Positions 50,423-60,919 of a stretch of 64,000 bases of DNA are shown here, piece by piece. The notes below the pieces were generated by a model that worked only from the letters and a program-made list of their open reading frames with translations, ran no database searches and had not been told where the DNA came from. Made by a program: the position numbers and the translations under genes. Each line of letters begins with the position of its first letter. Positions within the stretch are counted from its first letter, which is position 1. Origin of the DNA: Bacillus sp. HMF5848 (GTDB lineage: Bacteria; Bacillota; Bacilli; Bacillales; HMF5848); the NCBI RefSeq assembly GCF_003944835.1, contig NZ_RWIV01000001.1, positions 3,647,501 through 3,711,500 of the forward strand, read 5' to 3'.

Positions 50423-50716
50423 TTATGCTTTTAAAACTTTAATACCTTTCACAATATTCCATATAAGTGTCGCAAAAGATGCAAGCATTAACATAATTAC
50501 AGCAATAAATGCCACTCCCATTGATGGATTAGCAATAAGCGAAATAACAACAATTGGCACTAAGAAAAACGGAATTAAATGTGTCAACATCGCTATTTTA
50601 GCATGACCTCTCACCTCTCGGTCATCTACTATAAAATATACAGCTAATGGGAATAAAAAAGTCGCAAAAAAAATACTAAAGTAACAAAGTGATGCAATAA
50701 TTTGATTTGTACGCAT
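50423..50716 (-). CDS. DUF4870 membrane protein (YvlA-like)
   Basis: 97 residues from the ATG at 50716 (MRTNQIIASL), which has GAGGTGG 8 nt upstream; the frame open to 50782 is not used. Three hydrophobic helices with the DUF4870 pattern CYFSIFFATFLFPLAVYFI, and VRGHAKIAMLTHLIPFFL. It heads the yvlABCD-like cluster. Function unknown. Confidence 0.8.
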   Translation of the reverse strand: MRTNQIIASLCYFSIFFATFLFPLAVYFIVDDREVRGHAKIAMLTHLIPFFLVPIVVISLIANPSMGVAFIAVIMLMLASFATLIWNIVKGIKVLKA

Positions 50717-50780
50717 ATAAAAAACCACCTCGAATAATTTCCGTATGTCTTTTCTACGATTTTGTACATATAAAAGTTTC

Positions 50781-50813
50781 AAAAAAAATTGACAGCTATT
50801 TGCCAGCTGTCAA
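50781..50813 (-). terminator. Terminator after the DUF3231 gene
   Basis: Minus strand TTGACAGCT / AGCTGTCAA stem followed by eight T. It overlaps the stop codon of the DUF3231 gene. Confidence 0.85.
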
Positions 50814-51814
50814 TTCTTTAATTTTTGCCTATCAGGTGTTGTAGGCGGTTTTTCAAACCAACGGTAATCTATCATAATTTCTATTCCTTGTTTAGCGTAT
50901 TGTGATATATCCTTCATTAATGTCATATACTTTGACTGAATATCAGCACGCATCGCTGTAGGTATAGATAAGCCCATAGCTCCGATACCAACCGCAGAAA
51001 TTGAATTCGTTACATACATCATCAATCTATCTGAGAAAGGAGCGACCGTTGAGCTTGTAATACTACCATCCCACGTCATCGGTGCAGGTGTATCCGAAGC
51101 TGATAGAGTGTCTGTTGTGAATCCAACAATCTCTTTCGCTAATTTTACACCATTTTTAAAATAGTCTTGCACTGCTTTATCTTGGGCTACTTGCTGAAAC
51201 GCAGTTAAAAGGCGAATACCGATCATATTCGTTTGAGTATGCATAAATAACCCCTGTATTTCTGGTGCATTTAGCGGACGTTTATCCGTAAATGGAAGGA
51301 CACCGCCTAAATAATCGTTTTTTGATATCATCTCTGCCTGGGCTTGCGTCTCAATAAATGGCGCACGTATATATATCCCCTTTTCCAACAGCAAATCTGT
51401 TAATTGATTATATTGATCAAAACAGTGATCAAAGCTTTTTTTAAAAAAATCCCGAATATCGGTACGTGTCACATTTGTTAAAAATGAGGTAGCGTTTGTC
51501 ATACCAAGCCTTGACCTATATAACATAAACTCTTGTATAAATTGTTCTGATAACAGCGGAGGTGCTTGTTCATTTACATCTTCATCACCAAATCCATGCG
51601 GTAGCGCTACTTTGTCCTGATGAAAAATTCGGGTTATTTCTGGAAAAACAAAACTTTCTATGTGCTTCATATCCTCTTGAAGCAATTGTTTTGTTTTTTT
51701 ACACGTTACAGTTTGTAAAAAATACTTTTTCATATTGAAAGACATCGAAGCTTCTAAATATGTGCCCCACAATCCTGTAATTTCTGTTGCCGTTAATTTT
51801 ATTGCAGAATCCAC
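50810..51814 (-). CDS. DUF3231 protein
   Basis: A 334-residue soluble, mostly helical protein with two repeats of the DUF3231 domain (about residues 5-165 and 175-325; both begin with LTATEITGLWGTYLEASM- and LNAPEIQGLFMHTQTNM-type segments: key pattern ..EI.GL). The fold is ferritin-like by family description. GTG start behind AAGGG. DUF3231 proteins are typical of endospore formers and occur in several copies per genome; function is unknown. It is monocistronic. Confidence 0.85.
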   Translation of the reverse strand: MDSAIKLTATEITGLWGTYLEASMSFNMKKYFLQTVTCKKTKQLLQEDMKHIESFVFPEITRIFHQDKVALPHGFGDEDVNEQAPPLLSEQFIQEFMLYRSRLGMTNATSFLTNVTRTDIRDFFKKSFDHCFDQYNQLTDLLLEKGIYIRAPFIETQAQAEMISKNDYLGGVLPFTDKRPLNAPEIQGLFMHTQTNMIGIRLLTAFQQVAQDKAVQDYFKNGVKLAKEIVGFTTDTLSASDTPAPMTWDGSITSSTVAPFSDRLMMYVTNSISAVGIGAMGLSIPTAMRADIQSKYMTLMKDISQYAKQGIEIMIDYRWFEKPPTTPDRQKLKN

Positions 51815-51944
51815 TACCCTTCACCCTTTGTCGAATGTTGTCATACTAGTAGCATTTTCCTGTCTTATTATAAATATGTACTGGTTAGTGAAATATCCTG
51901 CAGTCAAAGTACTTGAATTAACAATGTCTTGATACATGTTCTAG

Positions 51945-52665
51945 GATTCTTGATAAACCGTATTTTTCTTGTTAAATGCGGATACTTCAACGATATACCA
52001 TATATTCTTCTTGATACATGCGCGGCTTTCTTGATTAAGCTCATCATTTTCTTGAATAACCACATCAACTTCTTGAATAACTACATATTTTTCTTGAATA
52101 ACCACATCAACTTCTTGAATAACACTCTAATTTTCTTGAATAATACCTTTTTTCTTGATAAGTACCGCCTTTTTCTTGAAAAACTACACCATTTTCTTGA
52201 ATAACCACTTCAACTTCTTGAATAACACCTTTTTTCTTGAGTAGTAACACCTTTTTCTTGAAAAACTACACAATTTTCTTGAATAACCGCATCAACTTCT
52301 TGAATAACACTCCTATTTTCTTGAATAACAGCATTTTTCTTGATAAGTACCGCCTTTTTCTTGAAAAACTACAAAATTTTCTTGAATAACCGCATCAACT
52401 TCTTGAATAACACTCCAATTTTCTTGAATCACACCTTTTTCTTGATAAGTACCACCTTTTTCTTGAAAAACTACACAATTTTCTTGAATAACCGCATCAA
52501 CTTCTTGAATAACACTCCAATTTTCTTGAATAACACCATTTTTCTTGATAAGTAACACCTTTTTCTTGAAAAACTACAAAATTTTCTTGAATAACCGCAT
52601 CAACTTCTTGAATAACACTCTAATTTTCTTGAATAATACCAATTTCTTGATAAGCTTGATAAACT
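51945..52665. repeat. Array 5: 32 units of TTCTTGAATAAC, period 21 bp, with a 103-bp higher-order repeat
   Basis: CTTGA anchors run from 52010 to 52646 (52010, 52030, 52051, 52072, 52093, 52114, 52135, 52154, 52175 and so on), 32 in all. Twenty-three of 31 intervals are exactly 21 and the rest 18-20. Five-unit blocks starting with TTCTTGAATAACCGCATCAAC recur with anchors at 52278, 52381, 52483 and 52586 (steps of 103, 102 and 103). Less regular units reach back to 51949. The array lies between the uvrA terminator and the start of the DUF3231 gene. No coding signals. Confidence 0.92.
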
Positions 52666-52689
52666 CCATAAACTTCTTCACATAAAAAC

Positions 52690-52723
52690 AAAAAAACCTA
52701 ACACGCACATAAACGTGTTAGGT
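52690..52723 (-). terminator. Terminator after uvrA
   Basis: Minus strand ACCTAACACG / CGTGTTAGGT stem with TTTTTTTG, 23 nt after the uvrA stop. Confidence 0.9.
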
Positions 52724-52745
52724 CAGTAGATTCCATATCAACATA

Positions 52746-55619
52746 CTATTTTGTTAGAGCTTCTTTTTCACGGATTAAAGCCTTCATTCGCTCGCGGTCT
52801 CGTTCTAGTATCGGCTTTAAATATTTACCTGTGTACGACTCTCTCACTTGTACTACTTCCTCAGGAGTACCTGTTGCAACAATCGTGCCTCCCTTGTCGC
52901 CCCCCTCTGGCCCAAGATCAACAATATAGTCGGCTGCTTTTATAACATCTAAGTTGTGTTCAATAACTAAAACGGTATCTCCATTTTCAACTAATCTTTG
53001 AAGCACGATGAGCAATCGCGAAATATCATCAACATGTAACCCAGTTGTTGGTTCATCTAGAATGTACAAGGAACGGCCAGTTGAGCGACGATGAAGCTCG
53101 GACGCAAGCTTCACACGCTGAGCCTCTCCCCCTGACAAAGTAGTAGCTGGCTGACCGAGTGTAATATAGCCAAGGCCTACATCGTACAATGTTTCTAGCT
53201 TTCGGCGAATTTTCGGGATATTTTCGAAAAATGACACAGCGTCCTCCACCGTCATATTTAAAATATCAGAAATGTTTTTATCCTTGTATTTCACTTCAAG
53301 TGTTTCACGGTTGTAGCGTTTTCCATGACACACCTCACACGGTACATATACATCCGGTAAGAAATGCATTTCAATTTTGATAATACCGTCACCACGACAC
53401 GCTTCACAGCGACCACCTTTAACATTAAAGCTAAAGCGACCTTTTTTATATCCACGAACCTTCGCTTCATTCGTAGTCGCATACACATCACGAATATCAT
53501 CAAACACACCTGTGTATGTAGCAGGGTTTGATCGTGGTGTTCTCCCAATTGGTGACTGATCAATATCAATAACTTTATCTAAATGCTCTACGCCCTTAAT
53601 ACTTTTATGAGCACCCGGCTTGCTTTTCGCCTTGTGCAGCTTCATCGCTAACGACTTATGCAGTATTTCATTGATTAGCGTACTTTTCCCAGAGCCTGAC
53701 ACACCTGTAACCGCGACAAACATACCTAGCGGAAACTTCACCTTCACGCTCTTTAGATTGTTTTCTTTAGCTCCGACAATTTCAATAAAACGTTCATCTG
53801 GTTTACGGCGCTCATCGGGTAACGGAATAAACCTTTTACCTGATAAATACTGACCGGTTAACGAGTTAGGATCATTCATAACATCCTTCGGTGTTCCTTG
53901 TGAGACAATTTCGCCACCATGTACACCAGCACCAGGGCCGATATCAATCAAATGATCAGCGGCAAGCATCGTATCTTCATCATGCTCTACAACAATAAGC
54001 GTATTACCAATGTCACGCATATTTTGCAGTGTCTGAATGAGACGGTCATTGTCGCGCTGATGCAATCCAATCGACGGCTCATCTAAAATATATAAAACAC
54101 CAGTTAGCCTTGACCCGATTTGAGTGGCCAACCGAATTCGTTGTGCCTCACCACCGGAAAGTGTGCCCGCTGCACGATTTAACGTCAAATAATCAAGCCC
54201 GACATTAATTAAAAAGCTCAGTCGTTCTTGAATTTCTCGTAAAATCATGTAAGCAATTTTAGCATCTTTTTCAGATAGCTTTAGAGATTGAAAAAACTCA
54301 GATGCTTCTGTAATAGAAAATTGCGTTACGTGTCCAATATGGTGCTCCTGGATTAACACAGCAAGTGACTCTCGCTTTAAACGATTGCCTTTACACGTAT
54401 GACAATCATGCTGCGCCATGTATTTTTCCATTTGCTCACGAATATAATCAGAGCTTGTTTCGTGATAACGACGATTTACATTTGATAACACACCTTCAAA
54501 GGTAATATAATTCTCGCGCACTTGACCGAAATCATTTTCATAACGGAAATAAATTTCTTCGCCATTGCTGCCATATAAAACCTTATCTAACAGGTGCTGC
54601 GGAAGCTCTGAGATAGGTACATCCATATCAATGCCATAATGATTACATACCGCTTGCAATAGCTGCGGATAATACTGTGAACTCGTTGGTTCCCACGGTG
54701 CAATCGCATGACCATGTAAAGAAAGCTCTTTATTCGGTATAACTAAGTCGATATCGACCTCAAGCTTCGAGCCTAAACCATCGCAATCAGGACATGCTCC
54801 GAACGGACTATTAAAAGAGAACATCCGCGGTTCAAGCTCACCAATTGAGAAGCCACAATGTGGACATGCATGAAGCTCGCTAAACAAAAGCTCTTCTTCA
54901 CCCATCACATCGATAAGCACACGGCCTTCTCCTAGCTTCAGCGCTGTTTCTAACGAATCACTCAGGCGAGCCGCTACCCCTTCTTTTATAACAATACGGT
55001 CCACAACTACTTCGATACTGTGCTTTTTATTTTTTTCTAATTCAATATCATCGGACAGCTCAAGCATCTCGCCATTGACTCTAACACGTACATAGCCTTG
55101 CTTCTTTATATCTTCAAATACTTTCACATGTGTCCCTTTACGTCCTTGTACGAGAGGAGCTAGCACTTGTATTTTTGTTCGCTCAGGATACATAACAATA
55201 CGATCTACCATTTGCTCAATCGTTTGTGAAGTTATTTCGATGTTATGTATCGGACATGTCGGCCGTCCTATTCTTGCAAACAATAAACGTAAATAATCAT
55301 ATATTTCTGTTACCGTCCCAACAGTCGAACGAGGATTTCGACTCGTTGTTTTTTGGTCTATCGAAATGGCGGGAGACAAGCCATCAATTGCATCAACATC
55401 CGGCTTGTCCATTTGCCCTAAAAACTGACGTGCATACGCAGACAGAGACTCGACATAGCGTCGCTGTCCTTCCGCATAAATCGTATCAAACGCTAAGGAC
55501 GACTTACCTGACCCTGAAAGACCTGTCAATACAACAAGCTGATCGCGTGGGATTGTAACATCAATATTTTTCAAATTGTGTGCGCGCGCACCTTTTATGA
55601 CCAATTTATCCATCGGCAT
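52746..55619 (-). CDS. uvrA: UvrABC system protein A
   Basis: Damage-recognition ATPase of nucleotide excision repair; loads UvrB onto DNA. 957 residues with two ABC modules: Walker [10 protein letters not shown] near residue 33 and GVSGSGKST near 640; two signature motifs LSGGEAQRI and LSGGEAQRV; Walker [15 protein letters not shown] and [11 protein letters not shown]. Zinc modules are seen as CPHC...CPDC and CEAC...CEVC. It lies 28 nt after uvrB. The start [18 protein letters not shown] fits AAGGATG upstream. Confidence 0.98.
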   Translation of the reverse strand: MPMDKLVIKGARAHNLKNIDVTIPRDQLVVLTGLSGSGKSSLAFDTIYAEGQRRYVESLSAYARQFLGQMDKPDVDAIDGLSPAISIDQKTTSRNPRSTVGTVTEIYDYLRLLFARIGRPTCPIHNIEITSQTIEQMVDRIVMYPERTKIQVLAPLVQGRKGTHVKVFEDIKKQGYVRVRVNGEMLELSDDIELEKNKKHSIEVVVDRIVIKEGVAARLSDSLETALKLGEGRVLIDVMGEEELLFSELHACPHCGFSIGELEPRMFSFNSPFGACPDCDGLGSKLEVDIDLVIPNKELSLHGHAIAPWEPTSSQYYPQLLQAVCNHYGIDMDVPISELPQHLLDKVLYGSNGEEIYFRYENDFGQVRENYITFEGVLSNVNRRYHETSSDYIREQMEKYMAQHDCHTCKGNRLKRESLAVLIQEHHIGHVTQFSITEASEFFQSLKLSEKDAKIAYMILREIQERLSFLINVGLDYLTLNRAAGTLSGGEAQRIRLATQIGSRLTGVLYILDEPSIGLHQRDNDRLIQTLQNMRDIGNTLIVVEHDEDTMLAADHLIDIGPGAGVHGGEIVSQGTPKDVMNDPNSLTGQYLSGKRFIPLPDERRKPDERFIEIVGAKENNLKSVKVKFPLGMFVAVTGVSGSGKSTLINEILHKSLAMKLHKAKSKPGAHKSIKGVEHLDKVIDIDQSPIGRTPRSNPATYTGVFDDIRDVYATTNEAKVRGYKKGRFSFNVKGGRCEACRGDGIIKIEMHFLPDVYVPCEVCHGKRYNRETLEVKYKDKNISDILNMTVEDAVSFFENIPKIRRKLETLYDVGLGYITLGQPATTLSGGEAQRVKLASELHRRSTGRSLYILDEPTTGLHVDDISRLLIVLQRLVENGDTVLVIEHNLDVIKAADYIVDLGPEGGDKGGTIVATGTPEEVVQVRESYTGKYLKPILERDRERMKALIREKEALTK

Positions 55620-55647
55620 TGCTTAGTCATCCTTCCAATCGGTTGTC

Positions 55648-57627
55648 TTACCCTTGAGATTTTAATTCGAATATTACATCACGAAGCTCTGCCGCCTTCT
55701 CAAAGTCAAGCGCTTTAGCAGCATCCTTCATTTCGCGTTCAAGCTCTGCGAGTACTTTTTCTCGCTCAGCTTTTGAAAGCTTCCCTGCTTTCGGCTTATC
55801 ACCATAGCCCTCGGTATCTTCGGCAGCATGTGTGGCACGAATGACATCACGAATATCCTTTTTAATAGTTTGCGGTGTAATACCATGCTTTTCGTTATGC
55901 TCTTCTTGCATAGTACGGCGGCGTTGTGTCTCATCTAACGCAATTCTCATTGATTTAGTAATCTTGTCCGCATACATAATAACGTGACCATTTGCATTAC
56001 GAGCTGCACGTCCAATCGTTTGAATGAGTGATCGCTCTGCACGTAAAAATCCTTCTTTATCGGCATCTAAAATCGCCACGAGCGACACCTCTGGGATATC
56101 CAGTCCTTCGCGGAGTAAGTTAATGCCTATTAGTACATCGTACTTACCGATACGTAAGTCACGAATAATCTCAATTCGTTCTAACGTGTTAATTTCTGAA
56201 TGCAAATAGGATACCTTCATACCAATATCCTTCAAATAATCCGTTAAATCCTCCGACATCTTCTTCGTTAATGTCGTCACCAGCACGCGCTCATTACGCT
56301 CAACACGCTGATGAATTTCTCCCACCAAATCATCTATTTGCCCTTCAATCGGGCGCACGTCAATCGTTGGATCAAGCAAGCCAGTTGGACGAATAATTTG
56401 TTCAATCATCTCTGGTGAGTGCTCAATCTCATATGGACCAGGCGTAGCAGATATGTAGACGACTTGATTAATATGCTCTTCGAACTCGTTAAATTTCAGT
56501 GGACGGTTATCCATCGCAGATGGTAAGCGGAAACCATGATCCACTAATACTTGCTTACGCGCTTGGTCACCATTATACATTCCACGAACCTGTGGTAGCG
56601 TAACGTGTGATTCATCTATTACAATTAAAAAATCATCTGGGAAGAAGTCTAGTAATGTATACGGTGTAGAACCTGGTGGACGCAATGTTAGGTGACGAGA
56701 GTAGTTTTCAATCCCTGAACAAAAGCCCATCTCTCGCATCATTTCAAGATCATAGCGTGTCCGCTGTTCCAAGCGCTGCGCTTCAAGAAGCTTGCCGTTC
56801 TCATGAAGCTCTGCTAACCGTTCTTCGAGCTCTTTTTCAATATTTTTAATAGCCTGTTGCATTTTTTCTTCACGTGTAACGAAGTGGGACGCTGGGAAAA
56901 TTGCTACATGCTCTCGTTCACCTAAAATCTCTCCTGTTAACGCATCTACTTCACGAATACGATCAATTTCATCACCAAAAAATTCAATTCGAATACAATG
57001 CTCGTCACGAGAGGCCGGGAATATTTCCACGACATCACCACGGACACGAAACGTCCCACGGTGGAAATTAATATCGTTTCGTTCGTATTGAATATCAACG
57101 AGCTTACGCAGTAGTTGATTTCGTTCAACCTCCATCCCAACGCGTAATGAAGCGACTAAATCACTATATTCCTCCGGTGACCCTAAGCCATATATACAGG
57201 AAACACTAGCAATAATAATCACGTCACGACGTTCAAACAACGAAGTCGTCGCTGAGTGACGCAGCTTGTCTATTTCATCATTAATACTTGCATCTTTTTC
57301 AATAAATGTATCCGTCGATGGTACATAAGCCTCTGGCTGATAGTAATCGTAATAACTTACAAAGTACTCCACCGCATTATTAGGAAAAAACTCTTTAAAT
57401 TCACTATACAACTGTCCAGCAAGTGTTTTATTATGTGCAATAATCAGAGTTGGTCTGTTTACCTCTTTAATTACATTTGAAATAGTAAATGTCTTACCTG
57501 TACCTGTCGCACCTAACAATGTTTGATGCTTTTTGCCAGCATGCAAGCCGTTCACTATTGCTTCAATCGCTTTAGGCTGATCCCCTTGAGGACTGTACTT
57601 CGAAACTAATTCAAACCGGTCCTTCAC
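55648..57627 (-). CDS. uvrB: UvrABC system protein B
   Basis: Helicase-like protein that verifies damage and recruits UvrC. GTG at 57627 behind GGAGGG gives 659 residues, near the B. subtilis length; the longer frame to 57690 covers the promoter region. Walker [11 protein letters not shown], the beta-hairpin [31 protein letters not shown] and helicase motifs V-VI ([22 protein letters not shown]) are visible, and a UVR domain closes it ([18 protein letters not shown]). Operon with uvrA under a likely SOS box. Confidence 0.98.
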   Translation of the reverse strand: MKDRFELVSKYSPQGDQPKAIEAIVNGLHAGKKHQTLLGATGTGKTFTISNVIKEVNRPTLIIAHNKTLAGQLYSEFKEFFPNNAVEYFVSYYDYYQPEAYVPSTDTFIEKDASINDEIDKLRHSATTSLFERRDVIIIASVSCIYGLGSPEEYSDLVASLRVGMEVERNQLLRKLVDIQYERNDINFHRGTFRVRGDVVEIFPASRDEHCIRIEFFGDEIDRIREVDALTGEILGEREHVAIFPASHFVTREEKMQQAIKNIEKELEERLAELHENGKLLEAQRLEQRTRYDLEMMREMGFCSGIENYSRHLTLRPPGSTPYTLLDFFPDDFLIVIDESHVTLPQVRGMYNGDQARKQVLVDHGFRLPSAMDNRPLKFNEFEEHINQVVYISATPGPYEIEHSPEMIEQIIRPTGLLDPTIDVRPIEGQIDDLVGEIHQRVERNERVLVTTLTKKMSEDLTDYLKDIGMKVSYLHSEINTLERIEIIRDLRIGKYDVLIGINLLREGLDIPEVSLVAILDADKEGFLRAERSLIQTIGRAARNANGHVIMYADKITKSMRIALDETQRRRTMQEEHNEKHGITPQTIKKDIRDVIRATHAAEDTEGYGDKPKAGKLSKAEREKVLAELEREMKDAAKALDFEKAAELRDVIFELKSQG

Positions 57628-57663
57628 TCGAATTCCCTCCATTCGAGAAGATTTTGTACTCAC

Positions 57664-57669
57664 ATTGTA
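57664..57669 (-). promoter_or_regulatory. -10 box of the uvrB promoter
   Basis: TACAAT in the context GTGGTACAATG on the minus strand, 37 nt before the GTG start. The -35 in the T-rich segment upstream (about 57687-57693) is weak, as is often seen at LexA-controlled promoters. Confidence 0.45.
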
Positions 57670-57699
57670 CCACAAATATACAAAAAACAAACAAAAAAG

Positions 57700-57713
57700 C
57701 GAACTGACATTCT
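57700..57713. promoter_or_regulatory. Probable LexA (DinR) SOS box of uvrBA
   Basis: CGAACTGACATTCT matches the Bacillus SOS box pattern CGAAC-N4-GTTCG with a perfect left half and a degenerate right half, just upstream of the uvrB -35 region. uvrBA is LexA-controlled in B. subtilis. Confidence 0.55.
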
Positions 57714-57801
57714 AATCTTGACAAAAATAATAATATGTGTTTTATTCCGAGCTTCTATTCTCGACAGAAGACAACAAATTCAGTCGGTATTTTTTAAAAT
57801 T

Positions 57802-57830
57802 TTGACATTTTTGACAACAAAACATGATAA
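57802..57830 (+). promoter_or_regulatory. Possible orphan plus-strand promoter
   Basis: TTGACA (57802-57807) followed 17-18 nt later by TGATAAA. No plus-strand gene follows until the chemoreceptor at 58650, with array 6 in between. It may start a short noncoding transcript or the leader of the chemoreceptor mRNA. The region is AT-rich, so it may be chance. Confidence 0.3.
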
Positions 57831-58004
57831 AATATTTGTATGTTGAAGAATGATAGTTTTTAGCTGATGGAAGTACTCAATGTAAGATAAATGGAGGCTC
57901 TATCCGGGGGTGAATGACCGTATAAATGGATACGCTTACAAATTTATATCATATGATTTAAGGATTTTGTCCTTAGCTTTTATGAGGTTAGTCTTACAGT
58001 TAAA

Positions 58005-58170
58005 TGTTTCTGCGTAAAAACTCTAGATTTCTGCGTTAATTGGAGGCTATACTCCGTAAAAGTTCTATAGTTCTGCGTAAATCGGAGGCTGTACTGCGTA
58101 AAGACTCTAAGTTTTTGCGAAAATCGGAGGCTGTACTGCGTAAAAGTTCTACATTTCTGCGTAACATAGA
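58005..58170. repeat. Array 6: eight CTGCGTAAA units, period exactly 21 bp
   Basis: Anchors (TGCG or a one-base variant) at 58011, 58032, 58053, 58074, 58095, 58116, 58137 and 58158, every interval exactly 21. The tails alternate between a CTCTAGA/TTCTATAG type and a TCGGAGGCTGTA type, so the deeper unit is 42 bp. It lies between csbA and the uvrB promoter. Confidence 0.9.
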
Positions 58171-58292
58171 AGTAATTGAGCTAACCAAACACCTACCTCT
58201 GTGAGAATACATATGATCCCTAGCATTCTTAAATCAAGTAAAGATGTTCTCAGGACTTAACACTATTAATTAAATAGCAACAAGATTTGTCT

Positions 58293-58520
58293 TTATTTCT
58301 TTTTGCCTTTTAACACCTGTTTACGTGAATATAAAAAGCCAACGGTCATAGAAGCCATGTCTATCCACATGATCGTCCAAGTGTAAGTATGTATTTTAAT
58401 AAAAGAAACTAAAAGTAGCGTAGCTGTTAGTGCTAAGCCAACATAGTGATTATATGTCACTCTAGTAAACAAGATAACTAGCAAACACGGAACAAAAATC
58501 GCTAACACAATACTTAACAT
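58293..58520 (-). CDS. csbA: CsbA, small sigma-B-associated membrane protein
   Basis: 75 residues from the ATG at 58520 (MLSIVLAIFVPCLLV), with AAGGAGTG 8 nt upstream; the longer frame to 58553 is not used. Three hydrophobic segments; PCLLVILFTRVTYNHYVGL and SMTVGFLYSRKQV match B. subtilis CsbA closely, which is also located beside uvrBA and is controlled by sigma-B. Function unknown. No clear sigma-B promoter was found upstream. Confidence 0.88.
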   Translation of the reverse strand: MLSIVLAIFVPCLLVILFTRVTYNHYVGLALTATLLLVSFIKIHTYTWTIMWIDMASMTVGFLYSRKQVLKGKKK

Positions 58521-58649
58521 GATATGCCCACTCCTTACTATACTTACTAACATAATAGCAGATTTGCAATATTTGTTACACGACGAACTTCTTGAAATTT
58601 TTTCACGTAAAAAAAACTACATTTTGCATGTTACATAGGAGGGATTTCT

Positions 58650-60119
58650 TTGGACTTTACTCATGATAGAAATAAACTTGTTACAATAATCCTTTGGGCA
58701 TCATTCGCTATTGGACTTATTAGCACTTTTACTAGTGGTGTTGAAACAAAAGCGCTGCTGACATTTGTCATAACAGGCATAGTAGTAGTAGCTGTTGCAA
58801 CGTTATTCACGTATAAAAAGTGGCTTACAGCATACGTACAATACTTTGTGTTAATCGGTCTCACTGTTCTTTTTTATTTAATGGCCATGAGTTCACCGAA
58901 GCTATCAAATTATTTATTAATCTATTTCTTAATAGCTATTATGATGCTTTACCATAACCTTAAATCATTAGTAGCGGCAAGTGTAGTGGGCCTCGTGCTG
59001 TCAAACTATTTTTTCCTTACTCTTAATGAGGAAATGTTTTATGGAGCGGATACGAATATTCTCATTTCACTTAATGCTTTATTCATTGTGATCGCAATCG
59101 TGTTAATTGCGCAAACGCGCATAAGCTCTAAGATGATGCAGGACATGCACGCATCCCAGCTTGATTCAGAAGCTAGTAAAAAACAGGCTGAAAGTATGCT
59201 TCAAAACGTAAAAGAATCTGTTCAAGTGCTTAACAGTTTTAGTGAGCAGTTTAAAACAAACATTACAAAGACAACAAATATTTCGCGTGAATTAACAACT
59301 GCTTTTACAGAGATAACAAGAGGCATTGAAGCGCAAGCAAGCAGTGTCACAGACATGAACGATTCTATGTTACAATCCGGTCAAATTGTTGAATCTGTTT
59401 ACGATAACGCTAAATCCATGCTTGCTTTGTCTAGTCATTCTGAAAAGCGCGCTCAAGAGGGGAACCAATTAATTCAATCACTTGCTGCAGATATGGAGAA
59501 TGTGAATGAAACAGTAACGGCTGCTAACCTTCTTATGTCGGAGCTACATGACCAGACAGAATCAATTTCAACGATTTTACAAAAAATAAACAATGTTACC
59601 GAACAAACAAATCTACTTGCTTTAAACGCTGCTATTGAGGCTGCACGCGCAGGTGAAGCTGGCAAAGGCTTTGCCGTTGTCGCTGGTGAAGTTCGTAAGC
59701 TTGCGGAGGATTCAAAAAAATCGACAGCTGAAATTGCTGATATCCTTAAAGGCATTGAACAAAAAACAAAGCTTGTGTCGGAGCAAGTCGACCGTGGCCA
59801 ACAGGTTGTCACGTCCAGTTTAGAAACGACCGAGAAAACAAAATATACGTTCGGTAGAGTCGTGTTCAATTCAAATGAAGTGCTTAAAAAAGCAAATGAA
59901 GTGTTGCAGCAGGTGGAAGCACTGGAAAAGACATCAACCGCTGTTATAGATGAAATTACAGCTTTATCAAGTGTATCAGAGCAATCTAGCGCTTCTGTAG
60001 AAGAAATTCTCGCAAGTGTTGATGAACAAAACACACGTATTGAAAACATTTCTAGTTCTTTTAAAAGTCTTGAAACATTAACAAAGGAACTAACAACTAC
60101 CTTAAAATCAAAAAACTGA
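58650..60119 (+). CDS. Methyl-accepting chemotaxis protein without HAMP domain
   Basis: Chemoreceptor of 489 residues starting at TTG behind AGGAGGG. About six membrane helices occupy residues 8-165 with only short external loops, so it has no large periplasmic-type sensor and may sense membrane or internal signals. The cytoplasmic signalling domain follows without a HAMP domain; the hairpin tip with [35 protein letters not shown] (key E-A-A-R-A-G-E-x-G-x-G-F core, about residues 325-355) binds CheA/CheW. It ends without a CheR-binding pentapeptide. It is monocistronic and on the opposite strand to its neighbours. Confidence 0.93.
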   Translation: MDFTHDRNKLVTIILWASFAIGLISTFTSGVETKALLTFVITGIVVVAVATLFTYKKWLTAYVQYFVLIGLTVLFYLMAMSSPKLSNYLLIYFLIAIMMLYHNLKSLVAASVVGLVLSNYFFLTLNEEMFYGADTNILISLNALFIVIAIVLIAQTRISSKMMQDMHASQLDSEASKKQAESMLQNVKESVQVLNSFSEQFKTNITKTTNISRELTTAFTEITRGIEAQASSVTDMNDSMLQSGQIVESVYDNAKSMLALSSHSEKRAQEGNQLIQSLAADMENVNETVTAANLLMSELHDQTESISTILQKINNVTEQTNLLALNAAIEAARAGEAGKGFAVVAGEVRKLAEDSKKSTAEIADILKGIEQKTKLVSEQVDRGQQVVTSSLETTEKTKYTFGRVVFNSNEVLKKANEVLQQVEALEKTSTAVIDEITALSSVSEQSSASVEEILASVDEQNTRIENISSSFKSLETLTKELTTTLKSKN

Positions 60120-60243
60120 CACTCTCCACCTAAAGGAAATGAGCTTTCTCGTTCGAGAGATTCTGTAAGGTTCACTTCTCCTAGAGAAACTGTTGGGACA
60201 TTTTCCATTGAATCATGGTGAATAGCACTCATAAAAACATTAC

Positions 60244-60281
60244 AAAAAACAGCTAGGCATCCACATGGAAACCTAGCTGTT
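60244..60281 (-). terminator. Terminator of the mrp operon
   Basis: Minus strand AACAGCTAGG / CCTAGCTGTT stem followed by TTTTTG, directly after mrpG. Confidence 0.85.
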
Positions 60282-60284
60282 TGT

Positions 60285-60656
60285 TTATGCCTGCTCTGTT
60301 TGCTTTTTCTCCAGAACTCTTTTCTTTAAATCATCCTCAACACTTTTTTCCCATAAAGGTACATTAGAGTGGTACGCAGCTCTGCTTAATAAATGTCCCG
60401 CTACCGGTGCTGTTAAAAATAAGAAAACAATTGCCAAAAATAATCGTGCATTGAGATGCCCTGTATTTATCCCAAATAATAAAAATGCCGCGAATAGTAT
60501 TAACAATACTCCGAGTGTAGCGCTTTTAGAGGCTGCATGGCTCCGTGTATATACATCCGGCAACCGAATTAAACCGATAGATGTCACTAGACTTAAAGCT
60601 GTTCCTAATAAAATGATAAACCCTAATACAATTTTACTAATCTCGATTATGTTCAA
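60285..60656 (-). CDS. mrpG: Na+/H+ antiporter subunit MrpG
   Basis: 123-residue subunit of the seven-part Mrp cation/proton antiporter. Three membrane helices with the PhaG/MnhG pattern SLVTSIGLIRLPDVYTRSHAASKSATLG. It overlaps mrpF by 20 nt. The Mrp complex exports Na+ in exchange for H+ and is central to alkaline pH and salt tolerance. Confidence 0.95.
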   Translation of the reverse strand: MNIIEISKIVLGFIILLGTALSLVTSIGLIRLPDVYTRSHAASKSATLGVLLILFAAFLLFGINTGHLNARLFLAIVFLFLTAPVAGHLLSRAAYHSNVPLWEKSVEDDLKKRVLEKKQTEQA

Positions 60657-60918
60657 TGATGTACCCCCTCTCTATAAACTTTGATAGAGCAACAGTACCA
60701 ATGAACGCTAATGCTCCGATTAACATAATAACCTCTAAAAATGCATCAGTATTCAATTTTAAAGACGTGATCGCAGTTAACCCCATTAAATACACTCCGA
60801 TTGTATCAAGAGCTATCATGCGGTCTGGAATCGATGGGCCTTTCACAACTCGATAGAGAGCGAGCAATGTGGATATGCTCATGATAACTAAAGATATGTT
60901 AAGTAATATATCCAGCAT
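60637..60918 (-). CDS. mrpF: Na+/H+ antiporter subunit MrpF
   Basis: 93 residues, three membrane helices, with the MnhF pattern YRVVKGPSIPDRMIALDTIGV. One base separates it from mrpE; overlaps mrpG. Confidence 0.95.
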   Translation of the reverse strand: MLDILLNISLVIMSISTLLALYRVVKGPSIPDRMIALDTIGVYLMGLTAITSLKLNTDAFLEVIMLIGALAFIGTVALSKFIERGYIIEHNRD

Positions 60919-60919
60919 G

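Noticed and set aside
57840-58650. c-di-GMP or other riboswitch before the chemoreceptor
   Set aside because: No conserved motif of the known c-di-GMP classes was found; the region is mostly array 6 and csbA.
59474-60232. 252-codon minus-strand frame opposite the chemoreceptor
   Set aside because: Antisense to the conserved signalling domain, Ser-rich shadow without start signals.
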